From Hymenobacter sp. DG25A (GTDB lineage: Bacteria; Bacteroidota; Bacteroidia; Cytophagales; Hymenobacteraceae): a stretch of DNA of 64,000 nucleotides. Location of the stretch: NCBI RefSeq assembly GCF_001280305.1, contig NZ_CP012623.1, positions 62,001-126,000 of the forward strand, written 5' to 3'. This document shows positions 7,748 through 15,171 of this stretch, piece after piece; within the stretch, counting starts at the first letter, position 1, and each line of letters begins with the position of its first letter. The position numbers and the translations under genes were made by a program. A model generated the notes under the pieces. The model ran no database searches. It saw nothing but the letters and a program-made list of their open reading frames with translations, and was not told the DNA's origin.

Positions 7748-9256
7748 CTACGAAACCAGGGTGGCCCGCCGTCCCCGGATTTCCACCAGGTATACCAGGC
7801 CGGCAAAAGCGGCGCACAAAACCAGGTGGAACAAGTGGCGCAGCCAGTAATCGGCTACCGGGGTGTACCAGGAAACGGCTACCAGCCCAATGGCCAGCGC
7901 CAGCCAAAGACCCAGGCGGAACATAGGGTAGGGCACCGGGAAATGCCGGTTGCCCAGCCACCAGCAGATAGCTGCCATGGAGAAATAACAGGCCAGCGTG
8001 GTGAGGGCGCTACCCATATAGCCCAGCAGCGGAATCAGCAGGAAGTTGAGGGCAATGGTAAGCAAAGCGCCGCCAAAACCAATGTACGTCCCGAAATACG
8101 TTTTATCCGTGAGCTTAAACCACACCGAAAGGTTGTAGTACATGCCCAGAAAAAGGTTGGCCAGCAGCAATACCGGCACTACCACAATACCCTCGCGGTA
8201 CTCCGGCCGGCGCAGGAAAAGCAGCGAGAAGTCCTCAATGTTCACGCTGATGAGCACGAAAATCAAGGCGCAGCAGATGGTAAACCACTTCAGAATAAGC
8301 GCAAAAGTGGCCGGGGAATTCTTGTTGGTGCTTTGCGAAAAGAAGAACGGCTCGGCCGCGTAGCGGAAGGCCTGAATCACCAGGGACATAAAGATGCTGA
8401 GCTTGTAGCAGGCTCCGTAAATGCCCACCGCCGCCAGGTTAGACTTGCCCGGGTAGAAGCCCTGGGGCAGCCAGGAGCCCAGCAGAATCCGGTCCAGGGT
8501 TTCGTTTACCATGCCCGCCAGCCCCATCAGCATGAGCGGATAGGCGTAGCGCAGCATGGGTTTGAGCGCGGGTAGGTCCAGCCGGAAGCGGAAGTCCGTC
8601 AGCTCGCGCCACAGCAGCAGCAGCGTGAGGGCGCTGGCCGCCAGGTTAGACAGGAACACGTAGCCCACGCCAATGCTGGGGTCGTAGAGCGGGGCAAGAA
8701 CAGGGTGCAGGCCCGGGAGGTATTTGCCGGCCAGCACATCGGGGCACAGCACCAGAAAAAACAGGTTGAGGCCTACCGTGAGCAGGATATTGACCAGCCG
8801 GATGGTAGCAAACTTACGGGCCTTGTTTTCCAGGCGCAGGCGCGCAAACGGGATAGCGGCCATGGCATCCAGCCCCAGAATCAGCGCAATCCAGACGGCG
8901 TAGCGTTCATGGCCGGGTGGCAGGTGCATCAGGTTCATGAGTGGCGTGGCCAGCAGCGCCAGCAGGCCGCTCATCACCAGGCTGCTGGTCAAAAGCAGGC
9001 TGAGTACCTGGCTGTACAGGGCTTTCCGGTCGGTGTCGGGGCGGTTAGCAAAGCGGAAGTAGGCCGTTTCCATCCCGTAGGTAAACACCACGTTCAGAAA
9101 CGAGACATAGGCATACAGCGCCGTTACAATACCGTATTCGGCGGCCGCAAACCGGCTGGTATAAATGGGCACCAGCAGGTAGGACAGTACCCGCCCTACA
9201 ATGCTGCTTATCCCATACACGGCCGTTTGCCCAGCCAGTTTTTTCGCTACACTCAA
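7748..9256 (-). CDS. Lipid-linked oligosaccharide flippase (MATE/Wzx superfamily)
   Basis: A 502-residue integral membrane protein with about 14 hydrophobic helices and the N-terminus KKLAGQTAVYGISSIVGRVL, typical of polysaccharide biosynthesis/O-antigen flippases. These move lipid-linked sugars across the inner membrane. The start codon is TTG at 9256; the family N-terminus begins there and no ATG is nearer. A cluster is suggested with the nucleotidyltransferase downstream, but no glycosyltransferase is nearby, so the substrate is unknown. Confidence 0.88.
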   Translation of the reverse strand: MSVAKKLAGQTAVYGISSIVGRVLSYLLVPIYTSRFAAAEYGIVTALYAYVSFLNVVFTYGMETAYFRFANRPDTDRKALYSQVLSLLLTSSLVMSGLLALLATPLMNLMHLPPGHERYAVWIALILGLDAMAAIPFARLRLENKARKFATIRLVNILLTVGLNLFFLVLCPDVLAGKYLPGLHPVLAPLYDPSIGVGYVFLSNLAASALTLLLLWRELTDFRFRLDLPALKPMLRYAYPLMLMGLAGMVNETLDRILLGSWLPQGFYPGKSNLAAVGIYGACYKLSIFMSLVIQAFRYAAEPFFFSQSTNKNSPATFALILKWFTICCALIFVLISVNIEDFSLLFLRRPEYREGIVVVPVLLLANLFLGMYYNLSVWFKLTDKTYFGTYIGFGGALLTIALNFLLIPLLGYMGSALTTLACYFSMAAICWWLGNRHFPVPYPMFRLGLWLALAIGLVAVSWYTPVADYWLRHLFHLVLCAAFAGLVYLVEIRGRRATLVS

Positions 9257-9325
9257 CGGTGAATCAGTGAAGATGTGAAATGGTGAGTGGAGCGCCCGCC
9301 GGCACGCAACTCAAATATGGGCTGC

Positions 9326-10114
9326 TTAGCGGCCGGTGAAAGCAGCCGGGCGCTTCTCCAGGAAAGCCTGCGTGCCCTCATGGAAATCCTCGGATGCGCA
9401 GCAGCGGCTGAAGGCATTGGCCTCCGTCTGGTAGCCGTGGCGCTCCGGGTCGTAGCCCGCATTCACGCAGTCGATGATCAGGCTGACGGCCAGTGGAGCT
9501 TTGGTCAGAATGCGGCCTAGTAGCTGCCGGCAGAAGTCGAGCAGCTCGGTGCGGGTTACTACGTGGTTTACCAGGCCCAGCTGCAGGGCTTCCTCAGCAT
9601 TCACCAGGTCAGCCGTCATGAGGAGTTCCAGGGCTTTGCCTTTGCCAACCAACTGGGCCAGGCGCTGGGTGCCGCCGTAGCCGGGCACCAGGCCCAGGTT
9701 CACCTCGGGCTGACCAAAGCGCGCGTTTTCCGAGGCCACCCGCAGGTGGCAGGCCATAGCCAACTCGCAGCCACCGCCCAGCGCAAAGCCATTTACGGCC
9801 GCAATAACGGGCTTGGTGCTTTCCTCAATGGAGCAGAAGGCGTCCTGACCGTACTCGGCCACGCGGCGGCCGGTAATTTCCGTCATCTGGGCCAGCTCAG
9901 CAATATCGGCGCCAGCCACAAAGGCCTTGTCGCCGCTGCCCGTCAGGATAATACCGCGCACCTGCGCATCGTCCTGGGCCCGCTGCATGGCCGCTTTAAT
10001 GTCGGTAATAGTGGCGGCATTCAGGGCATTCAGCTTGGTGGGCCGGTTGATAGTAATTGTCAGAATCCCGGAGGCGGGGTCCAGCTCATACAGCAGGTTG
10101 TCGAAAGAAGGCAT
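9326..10114 (-). CDS. Enoyl-CoA hydratase/isomerase family protein
   Basis: A 262-residue crotonase-fold enzyme from ATG 10114. The oxyanion-hole segment FVAGADIAEL and both catalytic glutamates are present: one in GGGCELAMAC, the other in PEVNLGLVPGYGGTQRL. With both Glu retained, hydration of trans-2-enoyl-CoA to 3-hydroxyacyl-CoA is likely, as in short-chain enoyl-CoA hydratases of fatty acid or amino acid breakdown. It heads the minus-strand run into the flippase gene (69-nt gap). No other beta-oxidation gene is nearby, so the substrate is not fixed. Confidence 0.92.
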   Translation of the reverse strand: MPSFDNLLYELDPASGILTITINRPTKLNALNAATITDIKAAMQRAQDDAQVRGIILTGSGDKAFVAGADIAELAQMTEITGRRVAEYGQDAFCSIEESTKPVIAAVNGFALGGGCELAMACHLRVASENARFGQPEVNLGLVPGYGGTQRLAQLVGKGKALELLMTADLVNAEEALQLGLVNHVVTRTELLDFCRQLLGRILTKAPLAVSLIIDCVNAGYDPERHGYQTEANAFSRCCASEDFHEGTQAFLEKRPAAFTGR

Positions 10115-10141
10115 AGGGCGTAGGTAGGGTTGGAACGGCGG

Positions 10142-10149
10142 CAAAGATA
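10142..10149 (-). promoter_or_regulatory. Bacteroidota -7 box upstream of the enoyl-CoA hydratase
   Basis: TATCTTTG on the minus strand matches TAnnTTTG and sits 28 nt before the ATG at 10114. A TTG at the normal -33 distance is not evident. Confidence 0.45.
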
Positions 10150-10335
10150 ACGCAAAAGCCCTGTGCGGCGGGCGGTATTCTAAGCGGCCATTTAGCTGAG
10201 ACTAGCCGGTAAGGCCGCCTAATAGACAGGGTAACTTCCTTATTATGAAAATACTGCTGTAGTAGGATATAATAACGGTAATGCTATATTTACCCATCTA
10301 TACTTTCACTCTCCACCAACTTACCAGCACCGCTT

Positions 10336-10758
10336 ATGGGTTTTGTATCCGAATTCAAGGAGTTCATCTCCAAAGGGAATGTGCTTGACCTGGCCGTCGG
10401 CGTTATCATTGGGGCCTCCTTTGGCAAAATTGTAGGTTCCCTGACCGATGATATCCTGATGCCTATTCTGGGCCTTATAACCGGCGGAGTCGATTTTAAG
10501 AACTGGTTTGTTTCGCTGGATGGCAAATCGTACCCCACCATAGAAGCCGCCAAAACGGCCGGGGCCGCTACCCTCAACTATGGCAACCTCATCAATGCCA
10601 TTTTCTACTTCATCATCATTGCCTTCGCCATTTTCTGGCTGGTAAAGCTGGCTAACCGCTTTAAGAAGCCGGCTGAGGTAGTGGTTACGGACCCGCTGCC
10701 CACCAAAGACCAGGTATTGCTGATGGAAATTCGGGACTCGCTGCGTAGCCGCGTGTAA
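10336..10758 (+). CDS. mscL: Large-conductance mechanosensitive channel MscL
   Basis: A 140-residue inner membrane channel that opens under membrane tension and releases solutes on osmotic downshock. The N-terminal helix (GFVSEFKEFISKGNVLDLAVGVIIGASFG) contains the amphipathic S1 and the pore-lining TM1 with its small-residue packing. A periplasmic loop follows, then TM2 (LINAIFYFIIIAFAIFWLV) and a cytoplasmic charged helix ending in LMEIRDSLRSR. Length is normal for the family. It stands alone, with its own upstream region and a hairpin at 10782-10820. Confidence 0.97.
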   Translation: MGFVSEFKEFISKGNVLDLAVGVIIGASFGKIVGSLTDDILMPILGLITGGVDFKNWFVSLDGKSYPTIEAAKTAGAATLNYGNLINAIFYFIIIAFAIFWLVKLANRFKKPAEVVVTDPLPTKDQVLLMEIRDSLRSRV

Positions 10759-10781
10759 CCAAACTTTCGTTTCAGGCTTCC

Positions 10782-10820
10782 AGGCCAGCTTTTTCTCCGG
10801 TAGTGAGCAAGAGCTGGCCT
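10782..10820 (+). terminator. Hairpin after mscL
   Basis: Perfect 9-bp stem AGGCCAGCT (10782-10790) with AGCTGGCCT (10812-10820) and a 21-nt loop, followed by TTTCT. Confidence 0.5.
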
Positions 10821-10846
10821 TTCTGCTTCTTCACCACTTCACTCTT

Positions 10847-11839
10847 ATGAAACAGCTTTTACTTTCCGCTCTTACTTCCTGCGCACTAGTTCTGCTGCTC
10901 ATGCTGCGGCCAGTCACTACTTTGGCACAAGTGCCCAACCGGGCCCCGGTACCGGCCGAGGCCTATAAAGTATCGGCGGAGGTAGATACCATGCAGGGCT
11001 GGCACCGTGGTGGGGCCGGCACTCTCAATTTTAGCCAGGTGAGCTTAAGCAACTGGGCCGCCGGCGGACAAAGCTCCCTCTCTCTGCTGGCTATTGGGAA
11101 TGCCTATACGCATTATAAGCAGGGAATTCACAGTTTCGATGCCGCCGCTGACCTGGTGTATGGCCTGCTGAAGCCCGGCAAATCGCGCCTGCGCAAAAAC
11201 GACGACCGGCTGGAGTTGAATAGCCGCTACGGCCGGCAGTTTACCAACGTGCTTTCCTATGCCGCCCAGCTCAACCTAAAAACCCAACTCACCCCCACCA
11301 CCGATATCGAAAAGCCGGATTCCCTGCTTTCCCGGTTTTTTGCGCCGGCATTTATCCTGGCCTCGCTGGGTATTGAGTATAAGCCCACGGAGCGTTTTTC
11401 ACTGTTTCTCTCGCCCGCCACGGGCAAGTTCACCATTGTAAGCGACCAGGGGCTGGCCGATGCCGGTGCTTTTGGCGTGCGGGCCGCGCGCCGTGGCCCT
11501 GATGGCCTGCCCATTGCCGGCACCGGCGAGCGGCTGCGCGAGGAAATGGGTGCCTATCTGAATGCGCGGCTGCGGCAGCCTATAGTGGAAAACGTCACCT
11601 ATCAGTCCCGGCTGGAACTGTTCAGCAACTACTTTCACAATCCTCAGAATGTCGATGTAAACTGGGAAAACCTGCTCGATTTCAAGGTCAATAAGTTCTT
11701 AAGTGCCAACGTAGCCGCTACGTTGGTGTACGACGACGACATTCTGGTGCCCATCCGCCACACTGACCGGCCCGATACCCGGGGCAAGCGCATTCAGTTC
11801 AAGGAAACCTTAGGCATAGGGCTTACTTACAAATTTTAG
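10847..11839 (+). CDS. DUF3078 outer membrane beta-barrel protein
   Basis: A 330-residue protein with a signal peptide (about 1-28, ending TLAQ). The segment GWHRGGAGTLNFSQVSLSNWAAGGQSS is the hallmark of DUF3078 proteins of Bacteroidota. The rest alternates hydrophobic and polar residues as in beta strands, and the last residue is Phe (GLTYKF), usual for outer membrane barrels recognised by BamA. Function of the family is unknown. It sits 88 nt after mscL, separated by a hairpin. Confidence 0.85.
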   Translation: MKQLLLSALTSCALVLLLMLRPVTTLAQVPNRAPVPAEAYKVSAEVDTMQGWHRGGAGTLNFSQVSLSNWAAGGQSSLSLLAIGNAYTHYKQGIHSFDAAADLVYGLLKPGKSRLRKNDDRLELNSRYGRQFTNVLSYAAQLNLKTQLTPTTDIEKPDSLLSRFFAPAFILASLGIEYKPTERFSLFLSPATGKFTIVSDQGLADAGAFGVRAARRGPDGLPIAGTGERLREEMGAYLNARLRQPIVENVTYQSRLELFSNYFHNPQNVDVNWENLLDFKVNKFLSANVAATLVYDDDILVPIRHTDRPDTRGKRIQFKETLGIGLTYKF

Positions 11840-11892
11840 AAAATGAACTACCTTAGCTAACCAGCCGTTTCGCCCCCATAACCCCTAAAGTG

Positions 11893-11908
11893 TGGCACGG
11901 CATGTGCT
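11893..11908 (+). promoter_or_regulatory. Sigma-54 type promoter
   Basis: TGGCACGGCATGTGCT matches the sigma-54 consensus TGGCACGrNNNTTGCW at every defined position but one, with GG and GC at the correct -24/-12 spacing. The predicted start near 11919 is about 25 nt before the small secreted protein gene. Confidence 0.55.
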
Positions 11909-11945
11909 TTAGCGTTGGCTACAGGTATCTTGGCTCTTGATGGAT

Positions 11946-12380
11946 ATGAAGAAGTATATAATAGCCGGCCTATTGCTGGCGGGTACGCTGGTTTCTACGG
12001 CAGCTTTGGCGCAAACGGCCCCCACTGGTCCGGCCGGCCCCGTATTTGAAAGCCCTAAAAAGCCGACGACGCCGCGGAAGAAGAAAGCTTCCGCTTCGGA
12101 TATTGCGCGCATGCAGCGCCGCATGAGCATGAACCCCAACGAAGTAAAGCGCGACCAGCAGATTGAAGTGCTGGAAGCACGGGGCGGCGGAAACTCCAGC
12201 TACGGCAGCGGCTCACGGGCATTTGAGCGCGGCTCCGGTGGCTTTGTGGTGAAGCGCTTCCGCGACAAGCGGGGTGGCGCCATGCAGAAGCGCGGCATGA
12301 CGCGCGCCGCTCCCGGCATTGATCCTCCGGGCAAGCCGTTGGTGCGCAAAAGCAAGCGAGGATTTATTTACTCCAAGTAA
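11946..12380 (+). CDS. Small basic secreted protein, unknown
   Basis: About 144 residues from ATG 11946; another ATG is at 11940. A signal peptide (KKYIIAGLLLAGTLVSTAALAQ) is followed by a Pro-rich stretch and a strongly basic, low-complexity body (PRKKKASASDIARMQRRMSM, RFRDKRGGAMQKRGMTRAA), ending KSKRGFIYSK. I recognise no family. The high Lys/Arg content suggests binding to a polyanion such as nucleic acid or LPS in the periplasm, but this is only inference. It is preceded by a sigma-54-like promoter and followed by a strong terminator, so it is a single-gene unit. Confidence 0.7.
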   Translation: MKKYIIAGLLLAGTLVSTAALAQTAPTGPAGPVFESPKKPTTPRKKKASASDIARMQRRMSMNPNEVKRDQQIEVLEARGGGNSSYGSGSRAFERGSGGFVVKRFRDKRGGAMQKRGMTRAAPGIDPPGKPLVRKSKRGFIYSK

Positions 12381-12390
12381 ACAACCATAA

Positions 12391-12423
12391 AAAAAGCCCC
12401 GGAACAGTGTTCCGGGGCTTTTT
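12391..12423. terminator. Strong bidirectional terminator
   Basis: 14-bp stem (12391-12404 with 12410-12423; AAAAAGCCCCGGAA and its complement) with a 5-nt loop. A- and T-tracts on both flanks allow use in either direction. Confidence 0.9.
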
Positions 12424-12642
12424 GCTTCTTCGGTAATACCAGAGCCACCGTTCGCCTCCGGTGCTACCAAAGAAGAAGCCGGGATTTAATCTTTCATTTA
12501 AGGGTGCCGCCAGGGTGCCCGGCCGGCTGCATCAGGGGTGTGGCCCTGATGTAAAGCGAAGGTACTAAGTTCAGCGTCAGTCTGTTGTTGCACCTTCAGA
12601 AGGCTGTTGACCTCTGCCGGTGCGTTATTATGGGTTATTTGG
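12424..12642 (-). other. Gene-free spacer with two strong hairpins; possible small RNA
   Basis: No ORF is supported. Reading the minus strand: a -7-like TACCTTCG (12557-12564); a perfect 8-bp hairpin CATCAGGG (12530-12537)/CCCTGATG (12544-12551); a long hairpin with GCTTCTT near 12425 and AAGAAGC near 12478 enclosing CACCG/CGGTG; then the terminator at 12391-12423. Either the tail of the OmpA-family mRNA or a separate RNA of about 165 nt. Confidence 0.4.
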
Positions 12643-13197
12643 TTAGAGCCTGACCAGTTCCAGGCGCTGGTTCAGGCTGTCCAGCCCATTGGCGGTATCG
12701 GGGTCCAGCGGATGCGTTTCGCCGAGGCCTTTGGTGGTGAGGCGCGCAGCATCTACGCCACCCCGCACCAGGGCCACTCGTACGGTCTCAGCCTGGCGCT
12801 GGGAGAGCTTCAGGTTCGTGGCGGCGTCGCCTTCCAGCGCCGTATGCCCCTCAATGCGAATGCGCAGGTCAGGGTTATCGGCCAGCACATTCACCAGGGC
12901 ATTAATGACGGGCTGAGACTCCGCCGTAATGGTAGCCGTGCCGGGCTCAAACTGAATGCCGTGGCAAATGATTTTGCCATCGGCCAGCAAGGTGCTGTAG
13001 TACCCTGTGCTGGCTTCGGCCACCTGGCGCTCTATGGCCGCCTCGGCTTTCTTATCTAGCTTATTCACAATTTTCTGCGCGGCTTTGTCGGCCAGTTTGT
13101 CCTCCACCCGCCACAGCAGCCCAAGTTGGGCCTGTGCACCCAGGGGTAAGAAAAAAGCAAGTAACAGCGCCCAGCGGAGTTTTTGTAAGGTTTTCAT
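12643..13197 (-). CDS. OmpA-family C-terminal domain protein
   Basis: About 184 residues from ATG 13197; an upstream in-frame start at 13248 would bury the signal peptide. Signal peptide MKTLQKLRWALLLAFFLPLGAQA, a short helix rich in Asp/Lys (VEDKLADKAAQKIVNKLDKK), then an OmpA-like peptidoglycan-binding domain. Its core IEGHTALEGDAATNLKLSQ and the distal RLTTKGLGETHP fit the family pattern G-H-T-x-x-x-G-x3-N-x2-L-S-x2-R-A, with Q-A here for R-A. It probably anchors to peptidoglycan from the periplasmic side. No beta-barrel precedes the domain, so it is a soluble or peripheral OmpA-like protein. Confidence 0.85.
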   Translation of the reverse strand: MKTLQKLRWALLLAFFLPLGAQAQLGLLWRVEDKLADKAAQKIVNKLDKKAEAAIERQVAEASTGYYSTLLADGKIICHGIQFEPGTATITAESQPVINALVNVLADNPDLRIRIEGHTALEGDAATNLKLSQRQAETVRVALVRGGVDAARLTTKGLGETHPLDPDTANGLDSLNQRLELVRL

Positions 13198-13245
13198 CGG
13201 AAGAAATAGCCTGATAAACGTTATAGAATAGAGAAAGAAGCAAAT

Positions 13246-13285
13246 CAAAGAGCCCCGCGGTTAACCAAAACGGCGGGGCTCTTTG
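13246..13285 (-). terminator. Terminator after the 13292-13765 lipoprotein gene
   Basis: Perfect 13-bp stem (13246-13258 with 13273-13285, CAAAGAGCCCCGC and complement), 14-nt loop, T-rich on the minus side. Confidence 0.8.
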
Positions 13286-13291
13286 CATTCC

Positions 13292-13765
13292 TTATTGCTT
13301 GCGGAAGGTGGTGAGCAGCGTGTAGGTTACTCCGTCTTCGGTTTCCTGCAGGCTGAGCTTCAGTTCTTCTTTGCTGAGGTTGACTACCGTGAAGGTCTGC
13401 GTCTCGCCGTCTTCCACCATCGTCAGCTTCTTATTGCTATCCGTCAGGGTCCAGGTGCCGTTGCTGGTAGTCTGCGGATCTTCTTCCTCGCACTTGCTGG
13501 CGCCTTCGTCGCCCTTAAAAGTGCCGTTCTTCTCAAACCGCAAAAAGTCATCCTTGGAGCAGGGAGGCAGCCAGGCATACAGGTCGGAGAGAGGCCCCGC
13601 CTCGGTTTCCATAGCGGGGCTAACCGTCATGGCCGATATCTGCCAGTTCTTGTCTATCAGGTGGTTTTCCGAAGCCGCCGGATTGGGGGAGGAGTCTTTA
13701 TCCTTATCACAGGCCGTAACAGCAAGCAACAGAGCAGCAGCAACAAGTTTCAGGTTGGTTTTCAT
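13292..13765 (-). CDS. Small lipocalin-like lipoprotein
   Basis: 157 residues with a lipobox ending VTAC (Cys19) and an acidic mature part. The pattern DKNWQISAMTVSP ... FLRFEKNGTFKGDEG ... SNGTWTLTDSNKKLTM ... TFTVVNLSKEELKLS is that of lipocalin-like lipoproteins common in Bacteroidota. In these, a 'W...' strand, an 'F..nGt' turn and a 'G.W.l....k.l' strand recur. Ligand unknown. A distant relative with the same plan is at 37728-38141. It has its own terminator at 13246-13285. Confidence 0.75.
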   Translation of the reverse strand: MKTNLKLVAAALLLAVTACDKDKDSSPNPAASENHLIDKNWQISAMTVSPAMETEAGPLSDLYAWLPPCSKDDFLRFEKNGTFKGDEGASKCEEEDPQTTSNGTWTLTDSNKKLTMVEDGETQTFTVVNLSKEELKLSLQETEDGVTYTLLTTFRKQ

Positions 13766-13816
13766 AGGTAAGAAAGGGTAGAGGAGGGTAGTAAAAAGAA
13801 TGAGTTAGATATTAGG

Positions 13817-14560
13817 TTAGAATTTGGCCGTCAGGCCCAGTTTCAGGTAAGACATATCATAGCCTGCCTCCGCAAAGGCGCCTACTTTATCAGAGAAGTA
13901 GTAGCGGCCCCCCACGAAAATGCCGGAGTGAGCATAAGCGCCGCCGTAGCTGCTGTTGTAATCATCGCCATAGTAAGTGTCCTTCCAGCTTTCCAGGCGC
14001 AGACCCAGGCTGATGCCGGCGTAGGTATCTACCTTGGGGTTCTCCGTGAGATTGTAGTGGTACAGGCCCCGGGCTGCCACGTAGATGTCCGTCCAGGTAG
14101 CCTTGTAATCGGTGCCGGGGTAGTTGTAGCGGTAGGCTTTGTAGCCCACCAGGCCACCCACGGAAATGGTGCCGGGCCCAATGTTGTCGATAATGCCCCG
14201 TTCCACCGACAGGTTGAGCGCCGGTAAGTTGGCGTTGCCCAGGTAGCCATAACCCAGCCCCAGGCCAATACCCAGGTTAACCGCCATGGAGCCCTTGCCA
14301 AACCCCGCATTAGCGGTTGCCGCTTTGGGCGCCACGGCTACCACAGTCTTGGCTTCGGGCGCAGGAGACGCCGGGGCAACCTGCGCCACGGGTGCCGCTT
14401 TCAGCGGGGCGGCTTGCTTTGCCGCAGGCCGCGCCGTGGTAACCCGGGTCGTAGCGTTGCCGGCTTTGCCAGCGGGGCGAGGAGTAGGTTTGGTTTGGGC
14501 TTCAGCAGCGCCGCTCAGCAGCAGCGCGCCAAAGCATAAAGAGGTAGCCAGCGTTTTCAT
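13817..14560 (-). CDS. Outer membrane beta-barrel protein with Ala/Pro-rich linker
   Basis: 247 residues. The signal peptide ends near GAAEAQ, followed by an Ala/Pro/Lys-rich linker (about 24-85). A Gly/Tyr/Asn-rich region with alternating strands ends LKLGLTAKF, the terminal Phe typical of outer membrane barrels. Strands such as GSMAVNLGIGLGLGYGYLG and IFVGGRYYFSDKVGAFAEAG fit the porin-like OMP_b-brl folds. The linker may span the periplasm toward peptidoglycan. Function unknown. It is expressed from a clear promoter at 14640-14670. Confidence 0.75.
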   Translation of the reverse strand: MKTLATSLCFGALLLSGAAEAQTKPTPRPAGKAGNATTRVTTARPAAKQAAPLKAAPVAQVAPASPAPEAKTVVAVAPKAATANAGFGKGSMAVNLGIGLGLGYGYLGNANLPALNLSVERGIIDNIGPGTISVGGLVGYKAYRYNYPGTDYKATWTDIYVAARGLYHYNLTENPKVDTYAGISLGLRLESWKDTYYGDDYNSSYGGAYAHSGIFVGGRYYFSDKVGAFAEAGYDMSYLKLGLTAKF

Positions 14561-14639
14561 AGCAGGTAGTAATTAGGTTGGTGTAAGTTAAAGGGGGGTA
14601 GTTATGTGCAAGAGGATGCAATTCCTTCAAGGCATGATG

Positions 14640-14670
14640 CAAAACTAGGCCATGCAGCCACTAGGGTCAA
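14640..14670 (-). promoter_or_regulatory. Promoter of the 13817-14560 barrel gene
   Basis: On the minus strand TTG (14670-14668), 20 nt, then TAGTTTTG (14647-14640): a full match to the Bacteroidota promoter. The leader would be about 70 nt. Confidence 0.75.
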
Positions 14671-14762
14671 TCGCATGATGATGTGACCAGCTTATTACAC
14701 CGCACAGTAGAGTGCCCCCTTCAGGTACCGTCAAATGGTGGATAAGACTTCTGGAAGCAGGA

Positions 14763-14812
14763 ACTTCCGGAGCATGCCAGCGGAAAAGAAGAAGCCATGC
14801 TCCTGAGGAAGT
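14763..14812. repeat. Large interrupted hairpin
   Basis: ACTTCC-GGAGCATG (14763-14776) pairs with CATGCTCC (14796-14803) and GGAAGT (14807-14812), with one 3-nt bulge and a 19-nt loop. There is no T-tract, so it is not a normal terminator. Confidence 0.6.
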
Positions 14813-15116
14813 ACAATGCCCGTGTTAGAATACAACCAAGTAGTGAAAACCTGCTTTACCTGCTTGTAAGGCTTATAATAGATATGTGCTTACTTATATA
14901 GTTATCAGAACTGAGCTTATAGATGCCCAGCACTTTTATCCCCTAAACCATACATGGCCATTCTCCTTGGAACCACGCTTATCCTTTTCCAGCCGGAATA
15001 AACTGCCGGAGGAGGTTACCCAATGATGTGAGACCCCGGCAATGCGAAACTGAAAATTTACCGTTCCAAACCGACCGGGTTGGCTTAAAGATGACTGGCC
15101 GGATGGTATAAACGCA

Positions 15117-15148
15117 CAACGCCCCGGCCTTTGCAGACCGGGGCGTTG
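15117..15148 (-). terminator. infB terminator
   Basis: 11-bp stem CAACGCCCCGG (15117-15127)/CCGGGGCGTTG (15138-15148), extended by outer ACGC/GCGT bases, 10-nt loop, 24 nt after the infB stop. Confidence 0.85.
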
Positions 15149-15171
15149 CGTATTCGTGACTAGTGAAGCGC

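Larger units (their letters stand above)
14561..15171. other. Long gene-free spacer with a large inverted repeat
   Basis: No ORF above about 20 codons is credible on either strand. It holds the promoter at 14640-14670, a 14-bp interrupted hairpin at 14763-14812, a smaller TGCCGG/CCGGCA pair near 15009-15047 and the infB terminator at 15117-15148. The middle (14840-14940) is AT-rich. It could contain a decayed gene or a small RNA; nothing more can be supported. Confidence 0.5.

Noticed and set aside
14820..14875. Short ORF beginning ATGCCCGTG in the 14561-15171 spacer
   Set aside because: Only about 17 codons, no conserved feature, and no promoter or terminator placed around it.
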